From positions 1-55,555 of the forward strand of contig NZ_FMAY01000019.1 in NCBI RefSeq assembly GCF_900094925.1: 55,555 bases of DNA, written 5' to 3'. Made by a program: the position numbers and the translations under genes. Shown here one piece after another: positions 22,383 through 33,565 of this stretch. The notes below the pieces were generated by a model. It was not told where the DNA came from. It worked only from the letters and a program-made list of their open reading frames with translations, and made no database searches. Each line of letters begins with the position of its first letter. The first letter of the stretch is position 1. Source of the stretch: Kosakonia oryzendophytica. Its GTDB lineage: Bacteria; Pseudomonadota; Gammaproteobacteria; Enterobacterales; Enterobacteriaceae.

Positions 22383-23243
22383 TTAAGCGCGAAAAATGGT
22401 ATCAATGTCGATCAGTTCAACCCGCGGCTCATCAAGCTCCGGGGAAGCGTAGGACGTGGTGGTGTAAATGGCGTCGATACCGTTGTTGAGCAGGTTCTCC
22501 ACGCCTTTAGAGAAGACGCCGTGCGTAACATACAGGCTGACGCTGCGAGCGCCTGCATCGCGCAGTACCTGAGCTGAGCCAATAAACGTGCCGCCTGCAT
22601 CGCAGAGGTCATCAACAATTAGCAGATCTTTTCCTGCCACATCGCCTGAGACCAGCGCAAACCCTGTCAGATTACCAGTCGCCACATCGCGCGCCTTCGT
22701 CAGAATGGCGTAGGTCTGCGCACCGCTGGCTTTCGCCACGTTGTGGATTTTCTTCAGTGCGCCCGCATCCGGTGCCACCAGCATCAGTTCGCCCTGACGA
22801 ATGGCGCGGCGCAGCGTTTCGCTCTGTAACAGGCAGGTTTCCTGCGCAATGGCGACACAGTGATGAATGGCTGCGGCGGCGGCATCGCTGTGCGGATCGA
22901 GGATAAACACTTTATCGAAATTCAGGGTGTTCAGTTGGTTAGCGAACACTTTCAGCGCAAAGCTGTCGCCTGTCACCATATGCCGATCCTGACGCGCCCA
23001 TGGCAGCCAGGCCAGCTCCAGATGGCTGATGTTGATATCTGTAACGTGGCGTACCGCCTCGACCAGTTGCGCCAGCAGCATAAAATCGTTCATATCACGC
23101 ATGGCGGCCACACGGATACGCATAACGCGGGCGAAGGATGGCAGCGTACCCGTGACTTTCAGCCATACGGCACCATCCGGAAAAACGCCGTGCGTCACAT
23201 CAACCTGCTGATTATCCATAAACAACTCAATTCTGCTCGCCAT
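22383..23243 (-). CDS. Divergent ribose-phosphate pyrophosphokinase-like protein (PRS or ADPR-PP synthetase)
   Basis: PRPP-synthetase fold protein of 286 residues, shorter than housekeeping Prs (about 315). The PRPP loop is intact (IVDDLCDAGGTF, about 209-220) and RQDR (84-87) is kept. The flexible catalytic loop that reads RVRSARVPITAK in E. coli Prs is HMVTGDSFALK here, DLHAEQ is DPHSDA, and PDIGG is PDAGA. Such variants occur next to nadV in phages and some bacteria. It is first in the operon, 13 nt before nadV. Of two adjacent ATGs, the one at 23243 has better spacing (six) from GAGG than 23246. Substrate may be ribose-5-phosphate or ADP-ribose. Confidence 0.88.
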   Translation of the reverse strand: MASRIELFMDNQQVDVTHGVFPDGAVWLKVTGTLPSFARVMRIRVAAMRDMNDFMLLAQLVEAVRHVTDINISHLELAWLPWARQDRHMVTGDSFALKVFANQLNTLNFDKVFILDPHSDAAAAAIHHCVAIAQETCLLQSETLRRAIRQGELMLVAPDAGALKKIHNVAKASGAQTYAILTKARDVATGNLTGFALVSGDVAGKDLLIVDDLCDAGGTFIGSAQVLRDAGARSVSLYVTHGVFSKGVENLLNNGIDAIYTTTSYASPELDEPRVELIDIDTIFRA

Positions 23244-23268
23244 CATTCACCTCACATTTACTTAATTA

Positions 23269-23304
23269 TGTCTCTTGGACACTTTTAATATTGTCCATGA
23301 GACA
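23269..23304. promoter_or_regulatory. NrtR operator candidate: paired TGTC-N5-GACA palindromes
   Basis: Two 13-bp arms, TGTCTCTTGGACA (23269-23281) and TGTCCATGAGACA (23292-23304), are inverted copies of each other with one mismatch, separated by an AT-rich 10 bp. Each arm is itself a TGTC-N5-GACA half-palindrome, and arm centres are 23 bp apart, about two helical turns. The element lies 26 bp before the prs-like start and 136 bp before nrtR. It is the obvious site for a dimeric regulator controlling the operon and possibly nrtR itself. Confidence 0.72.
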
Positions 23305-23439
23305 CTATTAATGCAAGCGTTTTTTGTATGTACCACACAGAAAGAAGCTAACAAGCTGAAAAATAATGGATTAAAAGTTAGCTTGCCGCACTTTGGCAGG
23401 CTGATAAACTTGGGACGTGTGAAATTAAGCGAGTAAGCG

Positions 23440-24159
23440 ATGATCAGCGAAGCAGAGTATCTTGACTCTTATGATGCCAGCCGTTTTCCTTCACCTTTGG
23501 TGACGGTCGACAGTGTGTTGTTTACCCTGCATCAGCAGGTACTTTGCGTATTGTTGGTTGAGCGTGCCAGCCAGCCGCAACAAGGGCGTTGGGGGTTACC
23601 CGGTGGTTTTATTGATATGGCGAAGGACGATTCCACCCGCGCCACGGCGCTGCGTAAGCTGATCGAGAAAACCGGCGTATCTCCCTCCTGGCTTGAACAA
23701 CTGGATACCTTTTCCGGTCCACAGCGCGACCCGCGCGGCTGGAGCCTGACCGTTGCCTGGTTCGCCCTGATCTCGTGGGTTTCTTGCGCACCGCACATTG
23801 CCAGCGTCAGCAATGCCAAATGGGTGCCGGTCAGTGAACTGGATCAGTATGAGCTGGCCTTCGATCATCGTGATATTATTCAGGCGGCGCAGCACCGGTT
23901 ACGACAGAAAACCATGTACTCGCTCCTGCCGGTTTACTGTCTGCCGGAAACGTTCACACAGACGCAACTCCAGGAAGCGACCGAGATTATTCTTGGCCAG
24001 CCTATTCAGCGTAAAAGTCTGATCCGCCGTTTTGAAGCGTCCGGCATGTTTGAAGAAACCGGGGAAAGCGTGGCGACCGGGGCACGAAAAGCGCGGCTGT
24101 GGCGGCGTAAACCGGATGTTGATATCCACCTGTTTTCGCGCAATTTATTAACCGATTAA
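23440..24159 (+). CDS. nrtR: NrtR-type transcriptional regulator (degenerate Nudix + winged HTH)
   Basis: NAD-metabolism regulator family: an N-terminal Nudix-like ADP-ribose sensor (about 18-145) fused to a C-terminal winged HTH (about 160-235). The Nudix region reads GRWGLPGGFIDM then STRATALRKLIEKTGV. The catalytic REUxEE glutamates are R-K-L-I-E-K, so hydrolase activity is unlikely, as expected for NrtR. It is divergent from the prs-like/nadV operon with a palindrome between them. Known NrtR proteins are repressors released by ADP-ribose; that behaviour is assumed here. Confidence 0.88.
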   Translation: MISEAEYLDSYDASRFPSPLVTVDSVLFTLHQQVLCVLLVERASQPQQGRWGLPGGFIDMAKDDSTRATALRKLIEKTGVSPSWLEQLDTFSGPQRDPRGWSLTVAWFALISWVSCAPHIASVSNAKWVPVSELDQYELAFDHRDIIQAAQHRLRQKTMYSLLPVYCLPETFTQTQLQEATEIILGQPIQRKSLIRRFEASGMFEETGESVATGARKARLWRRKPDVDIHLFSRNLLTD

Positions 24160-24226
24160 ACCAACCGCTGCGCATAACGTGTCTTAAGCCATTATTGCGA
24201 AGGGAAAAAGATTGATGGCCGGGAAG

Positions 24227-24253
24227 TAAAACGCCCGCACGGCGGCGGGCGTT
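24227..24253 (-). terminator. Probable terminator after the XpaC-like gene
   Basis: ACGCCCGC / GCGGGCGT form a GC stem with a short loop, followed on the minus strand by TTTTAC. It lies between the convergent nrtR (+) and the XpaC-like gene (-). The T-run is short, so efficiency is uncertain. Confidence 0.55.
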
Positions 24254-24256
24254 CGG

Positions 24257-25237
24257 TCAGGTGTTATAACCGTCAGTTTTGAGGATTTTTTCCAGCACTT
24301 TGATCTCGATGCTGAGATCGTCCGAGTCATTTTCCAGCAGCTTCTGGTGATGCTGACGAAACGCCTGTCTAAGGGATGCCAGCGCATCAAGCTGTTCCGT
24401 TATCGACTGCTGGCGCTTTTCAGGATCTTCCAGTTGTCTGGCAAGGGTTTGTCCTTTAGTAACGATGTTCTCCACGATAGGCAGATAGCGTTGTAAAAAC
24501 TGCCGCCCTGGCTCGCTATCCCTTTTATCGGTTTCCATACAGTGACGAATCAGCCGCGCGGCGGCGGTGATATCCGTCAGCTCTTGTTGTACCAGCTCAG
24601 GCAGTTTCGCCATTTTTTCCAGCCGTGCAATCTGCTGATCCAGCGTTTGCTCGGTGAAAGCGACCTCCTCTTTCGCCAGTTCAGCCTCTTCGCGCATCGC
24701 CTCTATTGCCGCCTTTCTGCGGGCGTTAACCTTTTGTGCGTATTCATATACGAAGTAAGCGAGCAGCAAAACGACAAAAAGCACCAGATAGAAAGGATGC
24801 GCCATCAGGGAGTATTGATCGGTATACGCCGCGATTGTCGGGACAGTGGCGATAAACAGGTACCAGATAAGAAGGGGTGAGAAATCCCGTCGGCTGCGGT
24901 AAAGATGGACCAGCAGCGCCATACTTCCGGCCCAAAATGGCATCACCACAGCATCGCCGAATAAGAGCCATGTAAAACCGGCAATCAGGCCCGCATAGAA
25001 CGCGATACGGTCATAAACCAGCGTACGGTAAAGAATGACAAACCCTACCCAGCAGAGGATAGACATGGTGGCGCCCAGCGTGTTATCCGGCGCGTAAGCT
25101 AACTGGCTCTCCTTCGCCCAACGGACAAAAATAGCGGCGTAGATACCGGCGAGATAAAACACAAAAACCTGCAGCGAGAAGCGCCGCAGGCGCGTAGAGC
25201 GCATCTTATTGAGTGCGGCGGCTAACTTTTCAATCAT
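24257..25237 (-). CDS. XpaC-like membrane protein (5-bromo-4-chloroindolyl phosphate hydrolysis family)
   Basis: 326-residue membrane protein. Hydrophobic segments near residues 22-40, 55-70, 78-112, 122-140 and 146-165 form an N-terminal membrane domain. A cytoplasmic coiled coil follows from about 168 (VNARRKAAIEAMREEAELAK) to the end. The layout matches XpaC-family proteins, which are paired with TelA proteins in Bacillus (xpaC-yaaN) and elsewhere. It starts 15 nt after the telA-like gene and is probably cotranscribed. Function unknown; the phosphatase-sounding family name is historical and no catalytic motif is visible. Confidence 0.78.
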   Translation of the reverse strand: MIEKLAAALNKMRSTRLRRFSLQVFVFYLAGIYAAIFVRWAKESQLAYAPDNTLGATMSILCWVGFVILYRTLVYDRIAFYAGLIAGFTWLLFGDAVVMPFWAGSMALLVHLYRSRRDFSPLLIWYLFIATVPTIAAYTDQYSLMAHPFYLVLFVVLLLAYFVYEYAQKVNARRKAAIEAMREEAELAKEEVAFTEQTLDQQIARLEKMAKLPELVQQELTDITAAARLIRHCMETDKRDSEPGRQFLQRYLPIVENIVTKGQTLARQLEDPEKRQQSITEQLDALASLRQAFRQHHQKLLENDSDDLSIEIKVLEKILKTDGYNT

Positions 25238-25252
25238 GCTATCTTCCCTGAC

Positions 25253-26377
25253 TTAAGGCTGGCGGGCCGGGTCGCGGCTTATGCTTGCCAGGCGATCGCG
25301 CAGATCGTTTTCCATTGTGAGTAGCTCTTTTTCTACTTCAGACCGGCGTTGACGTGCGTCAGTAGCAATTTTCACCGACTCTTCAATGGTACTCAGCAAC
25401 CGCGACTGCACATCGCGCAGGGTGTCGATATCCACCACTGACCGCTCCACCTCACGCGCCGTTTCCAGCGTGCCGGTTTGCAGCATTTCCGCATTGCGGC
25501 GCAGTAAATCATTGGTGGTATCCGCCACCTCTTTTTGCAGTTTCGCCGCCTGACGCTGGGTTTGCAGTGACATGGCCAGCGCTATCTGGCTTTTCCATAC
25601 CGGAATGGTGGAAAGAATGCTGCTTTGGATCTTTTCTGCCAGTGACTGGCTGTTGCTCTGCATCAGGCGAATTTGCGGGGCGGACTGCATCGCAATCGTG
25701 CGCGATACCATCAAATCATTCAGGCGACGCTCAAAGCGCTGAATACCTTCCAGCAGATCGCGCACGCGCTGCGCGTTCATCGGGTCCGATGCTGCCTGTG
25801 CCTGCAAAGCGGGCAGTTCATTCTGTTTTATCTGCTCCAGCTTTTGCTTACCGGCAATAATGTGCAGCGTAATTTGCTGAAAAACCTCGCGGTTACGCTC
25901 AAAGAGCGTCTCGAGCACGGAAATATTGCGTAATAAATCAACCATCGCGTCATTCAGCTTTGCGGTGATGCTTTCCACCTGTTGAGACAGCGTCTGGTAC
26001 TCCAGCAACGTGCGCTCAATGCGATTAAACAGCGATCCCAGCAGCGGCAGTGAGGCGAGAAAGCCCGGTTTTTGCTCAAAGGCGTTGATGTCCACCCCTT
26101 TGATTTTTTGCAGCAACTCGGTCAGTTGCGTACCGATAATGCCCGCATCTTTTGCCCGCACTTCCTGCATCAGGGAGTCGGAGAACTGCGAGATGCTGTT
26201 CATGGTTTTTGCGCCAAAACCCAACGAAAAGGCCGGGTCGGTAATATTGATCGCTTCGACAATATGCTGGATTTGCGCGTGATCCGCCGGGGTTAAATGC
26301 TCACTGCCCGGCAGGTCATTCATCGACTGGTTTACTTGCTGCGGCGTTGCGAGGTCAAGCGAGGTATTTTCCGTCAT
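25253..26377 (-). CDS. TelA family toxic-anion-resistance protein
   Basis: Soluble, mostly helical TelA/KlaA-family protein of 374 residues. Visible features are DPAFSLGFGAKTMNSISQFS (about 51-70), a central LLGSLFNRIERTLLEYQTL segment and a long C-terminal helix ending in ENDLRDRLASISRDPARQP. ATG at 26377 follows AGGA; an upstream TTG adds five residues across the Shine-Dalgarno and is rejected. TelA proteins are linked to tellurite, envelope-drug and colicin tolerance, with no known biochemistry. It is paired with the XpaC-like gene as a two-gene operon. Confidence 0.85.
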   Translation of the reverse strand: MTENTSLDLATPQQVNQSMNDLPGSEHLTPADHAQIQHIVEAINITDPAFSLGFGAKTMNSISQFSDSLMQEVRAKDAGIIGTQLTELLQKIKGVDINAFEQKPGFLASLPLLGSLFNRIERTLLEYQTLSQQVESITAKLNDAMVDLLRNISVLETLFERNREVFQQITLHIIAGKQKLEQIKQNELPALQAQAASDPMNAQRVRDLLEGIQRFERRLNDLMVSRTIAMQSAPQIRLMQSNSQSLAEKIQSSILSTIPVWKSQIALAMSLQTQRQAAKLQKEVADTTNDLLRRNAEMLQTGTLETAREVERSVVDIDTLRDVQSRLLSTIEESVKIATDARQRRSEVEKELLTMENDLRDRLASISRDPARQP

Positions 26378-26550
26378 CCAATACGTCCTCAATGGGTAAA
26401 TGGCAGACAGCGGTAATGTAATCGCTGCTTTTCTGAAGTCTTTATGAAGCTGCCTGCAAAGGCTAATACGTTACAACAGCAGCAAAGTATTAAACAGCCT
26501 AATTGTTAGCAAGTATAATAACCGTCTATTAACTTAAATTTCTTATTAAG

Positions 26551-27570
26551 ATGGCAGATATTACACCGGCAAATTTCCTTGAAAATCAGGGAGACGCGCA
26601 CAACTTTCATCCGATGCCGGGTGCGCGTAATCCGCATCTACAAACGATGCTGCCACGTCTTTTACGTCGTCGCCTGCAGTTTGAGCCGTGGTGGCAGCGC
26701 CTTGAGCTGCCGGATGGCGATTTTGTTGATCTCGCCTGGAGTGAAGAACCGTATCAGGCGCGGCATAAACCGCGTTTGGTGGTCTTTCACGGTCTTGAGG
26801 GCAGCCTGCACAGCCCTTATGCCCACGGTCTGGTTTATGCGGCCAAACAGCGCGGCTGGCTGGGTGTGGTGATGCATTTCCGCGGCTGTAGCGGCATCCC
26901 TAATCGACTCAACCGCATCTATCACTCTGGTGAAACCGAAGATGGCACCTGGTTTTTGCACTGGCTGCGCGAAACGTTTGGCGCAGCGCCGACGGCGGCA
27001 GTCGGTTACTCGCTTGGCGGCAACATGCTCGGCTGTCTGCTGGCGAAAGCAGATGACAACCTGCCAGTCGATGCGGCGGTGATTGTGTCAGCACCACTGG
27101 TGCTGGAAGCGTGCAGCTACCACATGGATAAAGGTTTCTCCCGCGTCTATCAGCGCTACTTGCTGAACTTGCTGAAAGCCAATGCGGCGCGAAAGTTACG
27201 TGCTTACCCGGGGTCACTGCCGTTAACGCTGTCGGCGCTGCGCAAAGTGCGGCGCATCCGCGAGTTTGACGATTTGATCACTGCGAAAATTCACGGCTTT
27301 GCCGACGCGCTGGACTACTATCGCCGCTGTAGCGCAATGCCGGTACTGCCGGATATTCGCAAACCGACGCTGATCATTCACGCCAAAGATGATCCATTTA
27401 TGGATCATAACGTGATCCCGGATATCGGGCATTTGCCGGCGAATATTGAGTACCAATTGACTGAACACGGGGGTCATGTTGGTTTTGTCGGCGGAACATT
27501 ACGCCACCCGGAAATGTGGCTCGAAACGCGTATTCCGGACTGGCTATCCACTTATCTGGAGTCCAAATGA
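26551..27570 (+). CDS. yheT: YheT family alpha/beta hydrolase
   Basis: Predicted carboxylesterase/hydrolase of the AB_hydrolase-4 group; natural substrate unknown. Residues visible: oxyanion HGLEGS (His80), nucleophile elbow GYSLGG (Ser154), and acid/base residues in HAKDDPFM and EHGGHVGF. Length 339 (E. coli 340). The Shine-Dalgarno before ATG 26551 is poor. Its stop overlaps the yheU ATG (ATGA). In E. coli it follows yheS; here the two are about 14 kb apart. Confidence 0.94.
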   Translation: MADITPANFLENQGDAHNFHPMPGARNPHLQTMLPRLLRRRLQFEPWWQRLELPDGDFVDLAWSEEPYQARHKPRLVVFHGLEGSLHSPYAHGLVYAAKQRGWLGVVMHFRGCSGIPNRLNRIYHSGETEDGTWFLHWLRETFGAAPTAAVGYSLGGNMLGCLLAKADDNLPVDAAVIVSAPLVLEACSYHMDKGFSRVYQRYLLNLLKANAARKLRAYPGSLPLTLSALRKVRRIREFDDLITAKIHGFADALDYYRRCSAMPVLPDIRKPTLIIHAKDDPFMDHNVIPDIGHLPANIEYQLTEHGGHVGFVGGTLRHPEMWLETRIPDWLSTYLESK

Positions 27571-27785
27571 TCATTCCCTGGCAAGATATCGCAACCGAAA
27601 CGCTGGACAATCTTATTGAGAGCTTTGTCTTGCGCGAAGGCACCGATTATGGTGAACATGAACGTTCGCTTGAACAAAAGGTCGCCGACGTTAAACGGCA
27701 ACTGCAACGCGGTGAAGCCGTGCTGGTGTGGTCTGAACTGCACGAGACGGTAAATATTATGCCGCGCGGGCAGTTCCGGGACTAA
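27567..27785 (+). CDS. yheU: YheU family protein
   Basis: 72-residue conserved protein of unknown function ([20 protein letters not shown] through [17 protein letters not shown]). The ATG at 27567 overlaps the yheT stop, so translation is coupled; upstream in-frame starts lie inside yheT. The small acidic helical fold is known from structural genomics and no catalytic motif is visible. Confidence 0.93.
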   Translation: MIIPWQDIATETLDNLIESFVLREGTDYGEHERSLEQKVADVKRQLQRGEAVLVWSELHETVNIMPRGQFRD

Positions 27786-27840
27786 CAGGGTGCCGGGCGG
27801 CTGGCTATACTGAAAACAATCGTTGATTCAGGGAGTTGCT

Positions 27841-28710
27841 ATGTCCGCCAAACACCCGGTTATTGCCGTCACCGGTTCCAGCGGTGCGGGAACCACCACC
27901 ACCAGCCTTGCCTTCCGTAAAATCTTCGCCCAGCTTGGTATGCAGGCCGCCGAGGTGGAAGGCGACAGTTTTCATCGCTTTACCCGCCCGGAAATGGATA
28001 TGGCGATCCGCAAAGCCCGCGATCTTGGGCGGCATATCAGCTACTTTGGCCCGGAAGCAAATGATTTTGGGCTGCTGGAGCAAACCTTTAGCGAGTATGG
28101 TCAGACCGGAAAAGGCCAGGCGCGGAAATATCTCCATACCTACGATGAAGCCGTGCCGTGGAATCAGGTGCCGGGTACGTTTACCCCCTGGCAACCCTTG
28201 CCGGAACCCACAGATGTGCTGTTTTACGAAGGGCTGCATGGCGGCGTTGTGACGCCGCAGCATGACGTGTCGCGTTATGTGGACTTGTTGGTTGGCGTGG
28301 TGCCGATTGTTAACCTGGAGTGGATCCAAAAGCTGGTGCGCGATACCAGCGAGCGCGGGCATTCTCGCGAAGCGGTGATGGACTCCGTCGTGCGTTCAAT
28401 GGAAGACTATATCAACTTCATCACCCCGCAATTTTCCCGCACCCATATTAACTTCCAGCGCGTCCCGACCGTCGATACCTCAAACCCGTTTGCGGCAAAA
28501 GGCATTCCCTCGCTGGATGAGAGTTTTGTGGTGATCCATTTCCGCAATCTGGAAGGGATAGATTACCCGTGGTTATTAGCGATGCTGCAAGGTTCGTTTA
28601 TTTCCCATATGGACACGCTGGTGGTGCCGGGCGGCAAGATGGGGCTGGCGATGGAGCTGATTATGACACCACTGGTGCAACGGCTGATGGAAGGGAAAAA
28701 GATCAAATAG
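27841..28710 (+). CDS. prkB: Phosphoribulokinase-like protein PrkB
   Basis: P-loop kinase of the phosphoribulokinase/uridine kinase group with Walker A GSSGAGTTTTS near residues 12-22 and FYEGLHGG near 130. The 289-residue length matches E. coli PrkB. No Calvin-cycle genes are nearby, and the physiological substrate in enterobacteria is unknown. It follows yheU by 55 nt as last gene of yheT-yheU-prkB. ATG at 27841 has GGGAG nine to ten bases upstream. Confidence 0.93.
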   Translation: MSAKHPVIAVTGSSGAGTTTTSLAFRKIFAQLGMQAAEVEGDSFHRFTRPEMDMAIRKARDLGRHISYFGPEANDFGLLEQTFSEYGQTGKGQARKYLHTYDEAVPWNQVPGTFTPWQPLPEPTDVLFYEGLHGGVVTPQHDVSRYVDLLVGVVPIVNLEWIQKLVRDTSERGHSREAVMDSVVRSMEDYINFITPQFSRTHINFQRVPTVDTSNPFAAKGIPSLDESFVVIHFRNLEGIDYPWLLAMLQGSFISHMDTLVVPGGKMGLAMELIMTPLVQRLMEGKKIK

Positions 28711-28724
28711 CAGTGGTCGAATTA

Positions 28725-28752
28725 TGCCCGGTAAGCCTGACGCTACCGGGCA
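28725..28752. repeat. REP-like palindrome between prkB and yhfA
   Basis: TGCCCGGTA / TACCGGGCA arms of 9 bp flank the loop AGCCTGACGC. The GCCCGGTA...TACCGGGC form resembles intergenic REP units of the Klebsiella/Enterobacter group. It sits between convergent genes and may also terminate both. No second copy stood out in the window. Confidence 0.55.
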
Positions 28753-28759
28753 TCGTCCG

Positions 28760-29164
28760 TCAGGCTTCGATGACTTCGTAGGAATGGGTGATGTTCACCG
28801 CTTTTTCCAGCATCAACGCCACAGAGCAATACTTCTCCGCCGACAGATCCACCGCCCGGGAAACCGCCGCATCTTTCAGATCGTGGCCGGTGACAATAAA
28901 GTGCAGATTGATATGCGTAAACAGACGCGGCGCTTCTTCGCGACGTTCCGACGTCAGTTTCACTTCGCAGTCCGTCACGTTATGACGCCCTTTTTGCAGG
29001 ATAGAAACCACGTCGATCGCGCTGCATCCGCCTGCGGCCATCAGCACCATTTCCATCGGGCTTGGCGCTTTGTCACCTGAGTTGCCGTCCATCAGGATTT
29101 GGTGACCCGATGCGGACTCACCGAGGAACGTTAACCCTTCCACCCATTTCACACGAGCCTGCAT
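28760..29164 (-). CDS. yhfA: OsmC/Ohr family protein YhfA
   Basis: 134-residue OsmC-like protein (MQARVKWVEGLTFLGESASG). The conserved redox cysteine is in AAGGCSAIDVVSIL, with the second OsmC motif near CEVKLTSERREEAPRLFTHI. OsmC/Ohr proteins reduce organic hydroperoxides as dimers with cysteine pairs, but YhfA has no assigned substrate. It is divergent from crp with a 337-bp spacer, as in E. coli, and GGAG precedes the ATG. Confidence 0.93.
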   Translation of the reverse strand: MQARVKWVEGLTFLGESASGHQILMDGNSGDKAPSPMEMVLMAAGGCSAIDVVSILQKGRHNVTDCEVKLTSERREEAPRLFTHINLHFIVTGHDLKDAAVSRAVDLSAEKYCSVALMLEKAVNITHSYEVIEA

Positions 29165-29501
29165 TTTGATTTACTCCGGAGTTGCAATTTTCTTTACAGA
29201 TTACGCGCACATAACAAAAGTCGCAACGGAAGGCGACCTGCGTCATGCTGAAGCGAGACACCAGGAGACATGCGGTAAAAGCTATGCTAAAACAATCTGG
29301 ATGCTACAGAGATACATTGACATTACGCATGTACGCAAAGGACATCATTGATTAGAGGCCGCAGATAACGCTGACGGTCCACTTCCGAGGATTTTGGAAG
29401 CGAAGACACGAAGTCGAATGATAGCGTGTTTAGATTGCAACCCCAGACGCAGGGTGCACATCCTGTGTCTGGAGACAGCTTATAACAGAGGATAATCGCG
29501 C
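29165..29501 (+). promoter_or_regulatory. crp control region and long 5' leader
   Basis: A 337-bp gene-free spacer between divergent yhfA and crp. The segment GCTATGCTAAAAC...GGATGCTACAG...GCATGTACGCAAAGG matches the arrangement of the E. coli crp promoter and its downstream CRP site, where CRP represses itself partly through a divergent RNA. No consensus TGTGA-N6-TCACA site is present, so CRP binding would be weak. The last 60 bp hold a leader hairpin listed separately. A 61-codon open frame at 29166-29351 has no Shine-Dalgarno and is not credible. Confidence 0.65.
29443..29472 (+). other. 11-bp stem-loop in crp 5' leader
   Basis: CCAGACGCAGG pairs with CCTGTGTCTGG (one G-U) across an 8-nt loop, ending about 30 nt before the crp ATG and just upstream of the AGAGGATAA Shine-Dalgarno. 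The E. coli leader has a hairpin at the same place with a different stem sequence, which suggests the structure is selected. Confidence 0.6.
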
Positions 29502-30134
29502 ATGGTGCTTGGCAAACCGCAAACAGACCCGACTCTCGAATGGTTCTTGTCTCATTGCCACATTCATAAGTACCCGTCGAAGAGCACGCTGATTCACCAG
29601 GGTGAAAAAGCGGAAACGTTGTATTACATCGTCAAAGGCTCAGTGGCAGTGCTGATCAAGGATGAGGAAGGGAAAGAGATGATTCTCTCCTACCTGAATC
29701 AGGGAGACTTTATCGGTGAACTGGGACTGTTCGAAGAAGGTCAGGAGCGCAGTGCATGGGTACGCGCTAAGACCGCATGTGAAGTGGCCGAAATCTCCTA
29801 CAAAAAATTCCGTCAGTTGATCCAGGTTAACCCGGACATTCTGATGCGTCTCTCCTCGCAAATGGCGCGCCGCCTGCAGGTCACGTCGGAGAAAGTGGGT
29901 AACCTCGCCTTCCTGGACGTAACAGGTCGTATCGCACAAACACTGTTGAACCTGGCGAAACAGCCGGATGCCATGACCCACCCGGACGGCATGCAAATTA
30001 AAATTACCCGTCAGGAAATTGGTCAGATCGTCGGTTGCTCCCGTGAAACGGTGGGCCGTATTCTGAAAATGCTGGAAGATCAGAACCTGATCTCCGCCCA
30101 CGGTAAAACCATCGTGGTTTACGGAACCCGTTAA
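29502..30134 (+). CDS. crp: cAMP receptor protein (catabolite activator) CRP
   Basis: Global regulator that binds cAMP and activates carbon-catabolite genes. The 210-residue product is essentially the E. coli protein: [20 protein letters not shown], cAMP pocket [19 protein letters not shown] (about 72-90), the dimer helix, and C-terminal [23 protein letters not shown] (about 170-189). A conserved leader with hairpin and a downstream intrinsic terminator flank it. It is monocistronic. Confidence 0.99.
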   Translation: MVLGKPQTDPTLEWFLSHCHIHKYPSKSTLIHQGEKAETLYYIVKGSVAVLIKDEEGKEMILSYLNQGDFIGELGLFEEGQERSAWVRAKTACEVAEISYKKFRQLIQVNPDILMRLSSQMARRLQVTSEKVGNLAFLDVTGRIAQTLLNLAKQPDAMTHPDGMQIKITRQEIGQIVGCSRETVGRILKMLEDQNLISAHGKTIVVYGTR

Positions 30135-30140
30135 TCCACA

Positions 30141-30175
30141 AAACGGCGCGTTGATCATCCGGCGCGCCGTTTTTG
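30141..30175 (+). terminator. Intrinsic terminator of crp
   Basis: AACGGCGCG / CGCGCCGTT stem followed by TTTTTG, seven bp after the crp stop. The stem ends 8 bp before the yhfK ATG, so yhfK is either expressed by readthrough or from a promoter inside crp. Confidence 0.85.
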
Positions 30176-30182
30176 TTTCCTC

Positions 30183-33549
<3,367 letters not shown>

Positions 33550-33565
33550 GCATGGCAACCACAAA

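Noticed and set aside
22383-23243. Prs-like gene read as the housekeeping PRPP synthetase
   Set aside because: The catalytic loop and several motif residues differ and the gene is in a regulated nadV operon; the housekeeping prs should be elsewhere in the genome.
29166-29351. 61-codon frame in the crp upstream region
   Set aside because: It lies over the conserved crp promoter and has no ribosome-binding site or codon bias.
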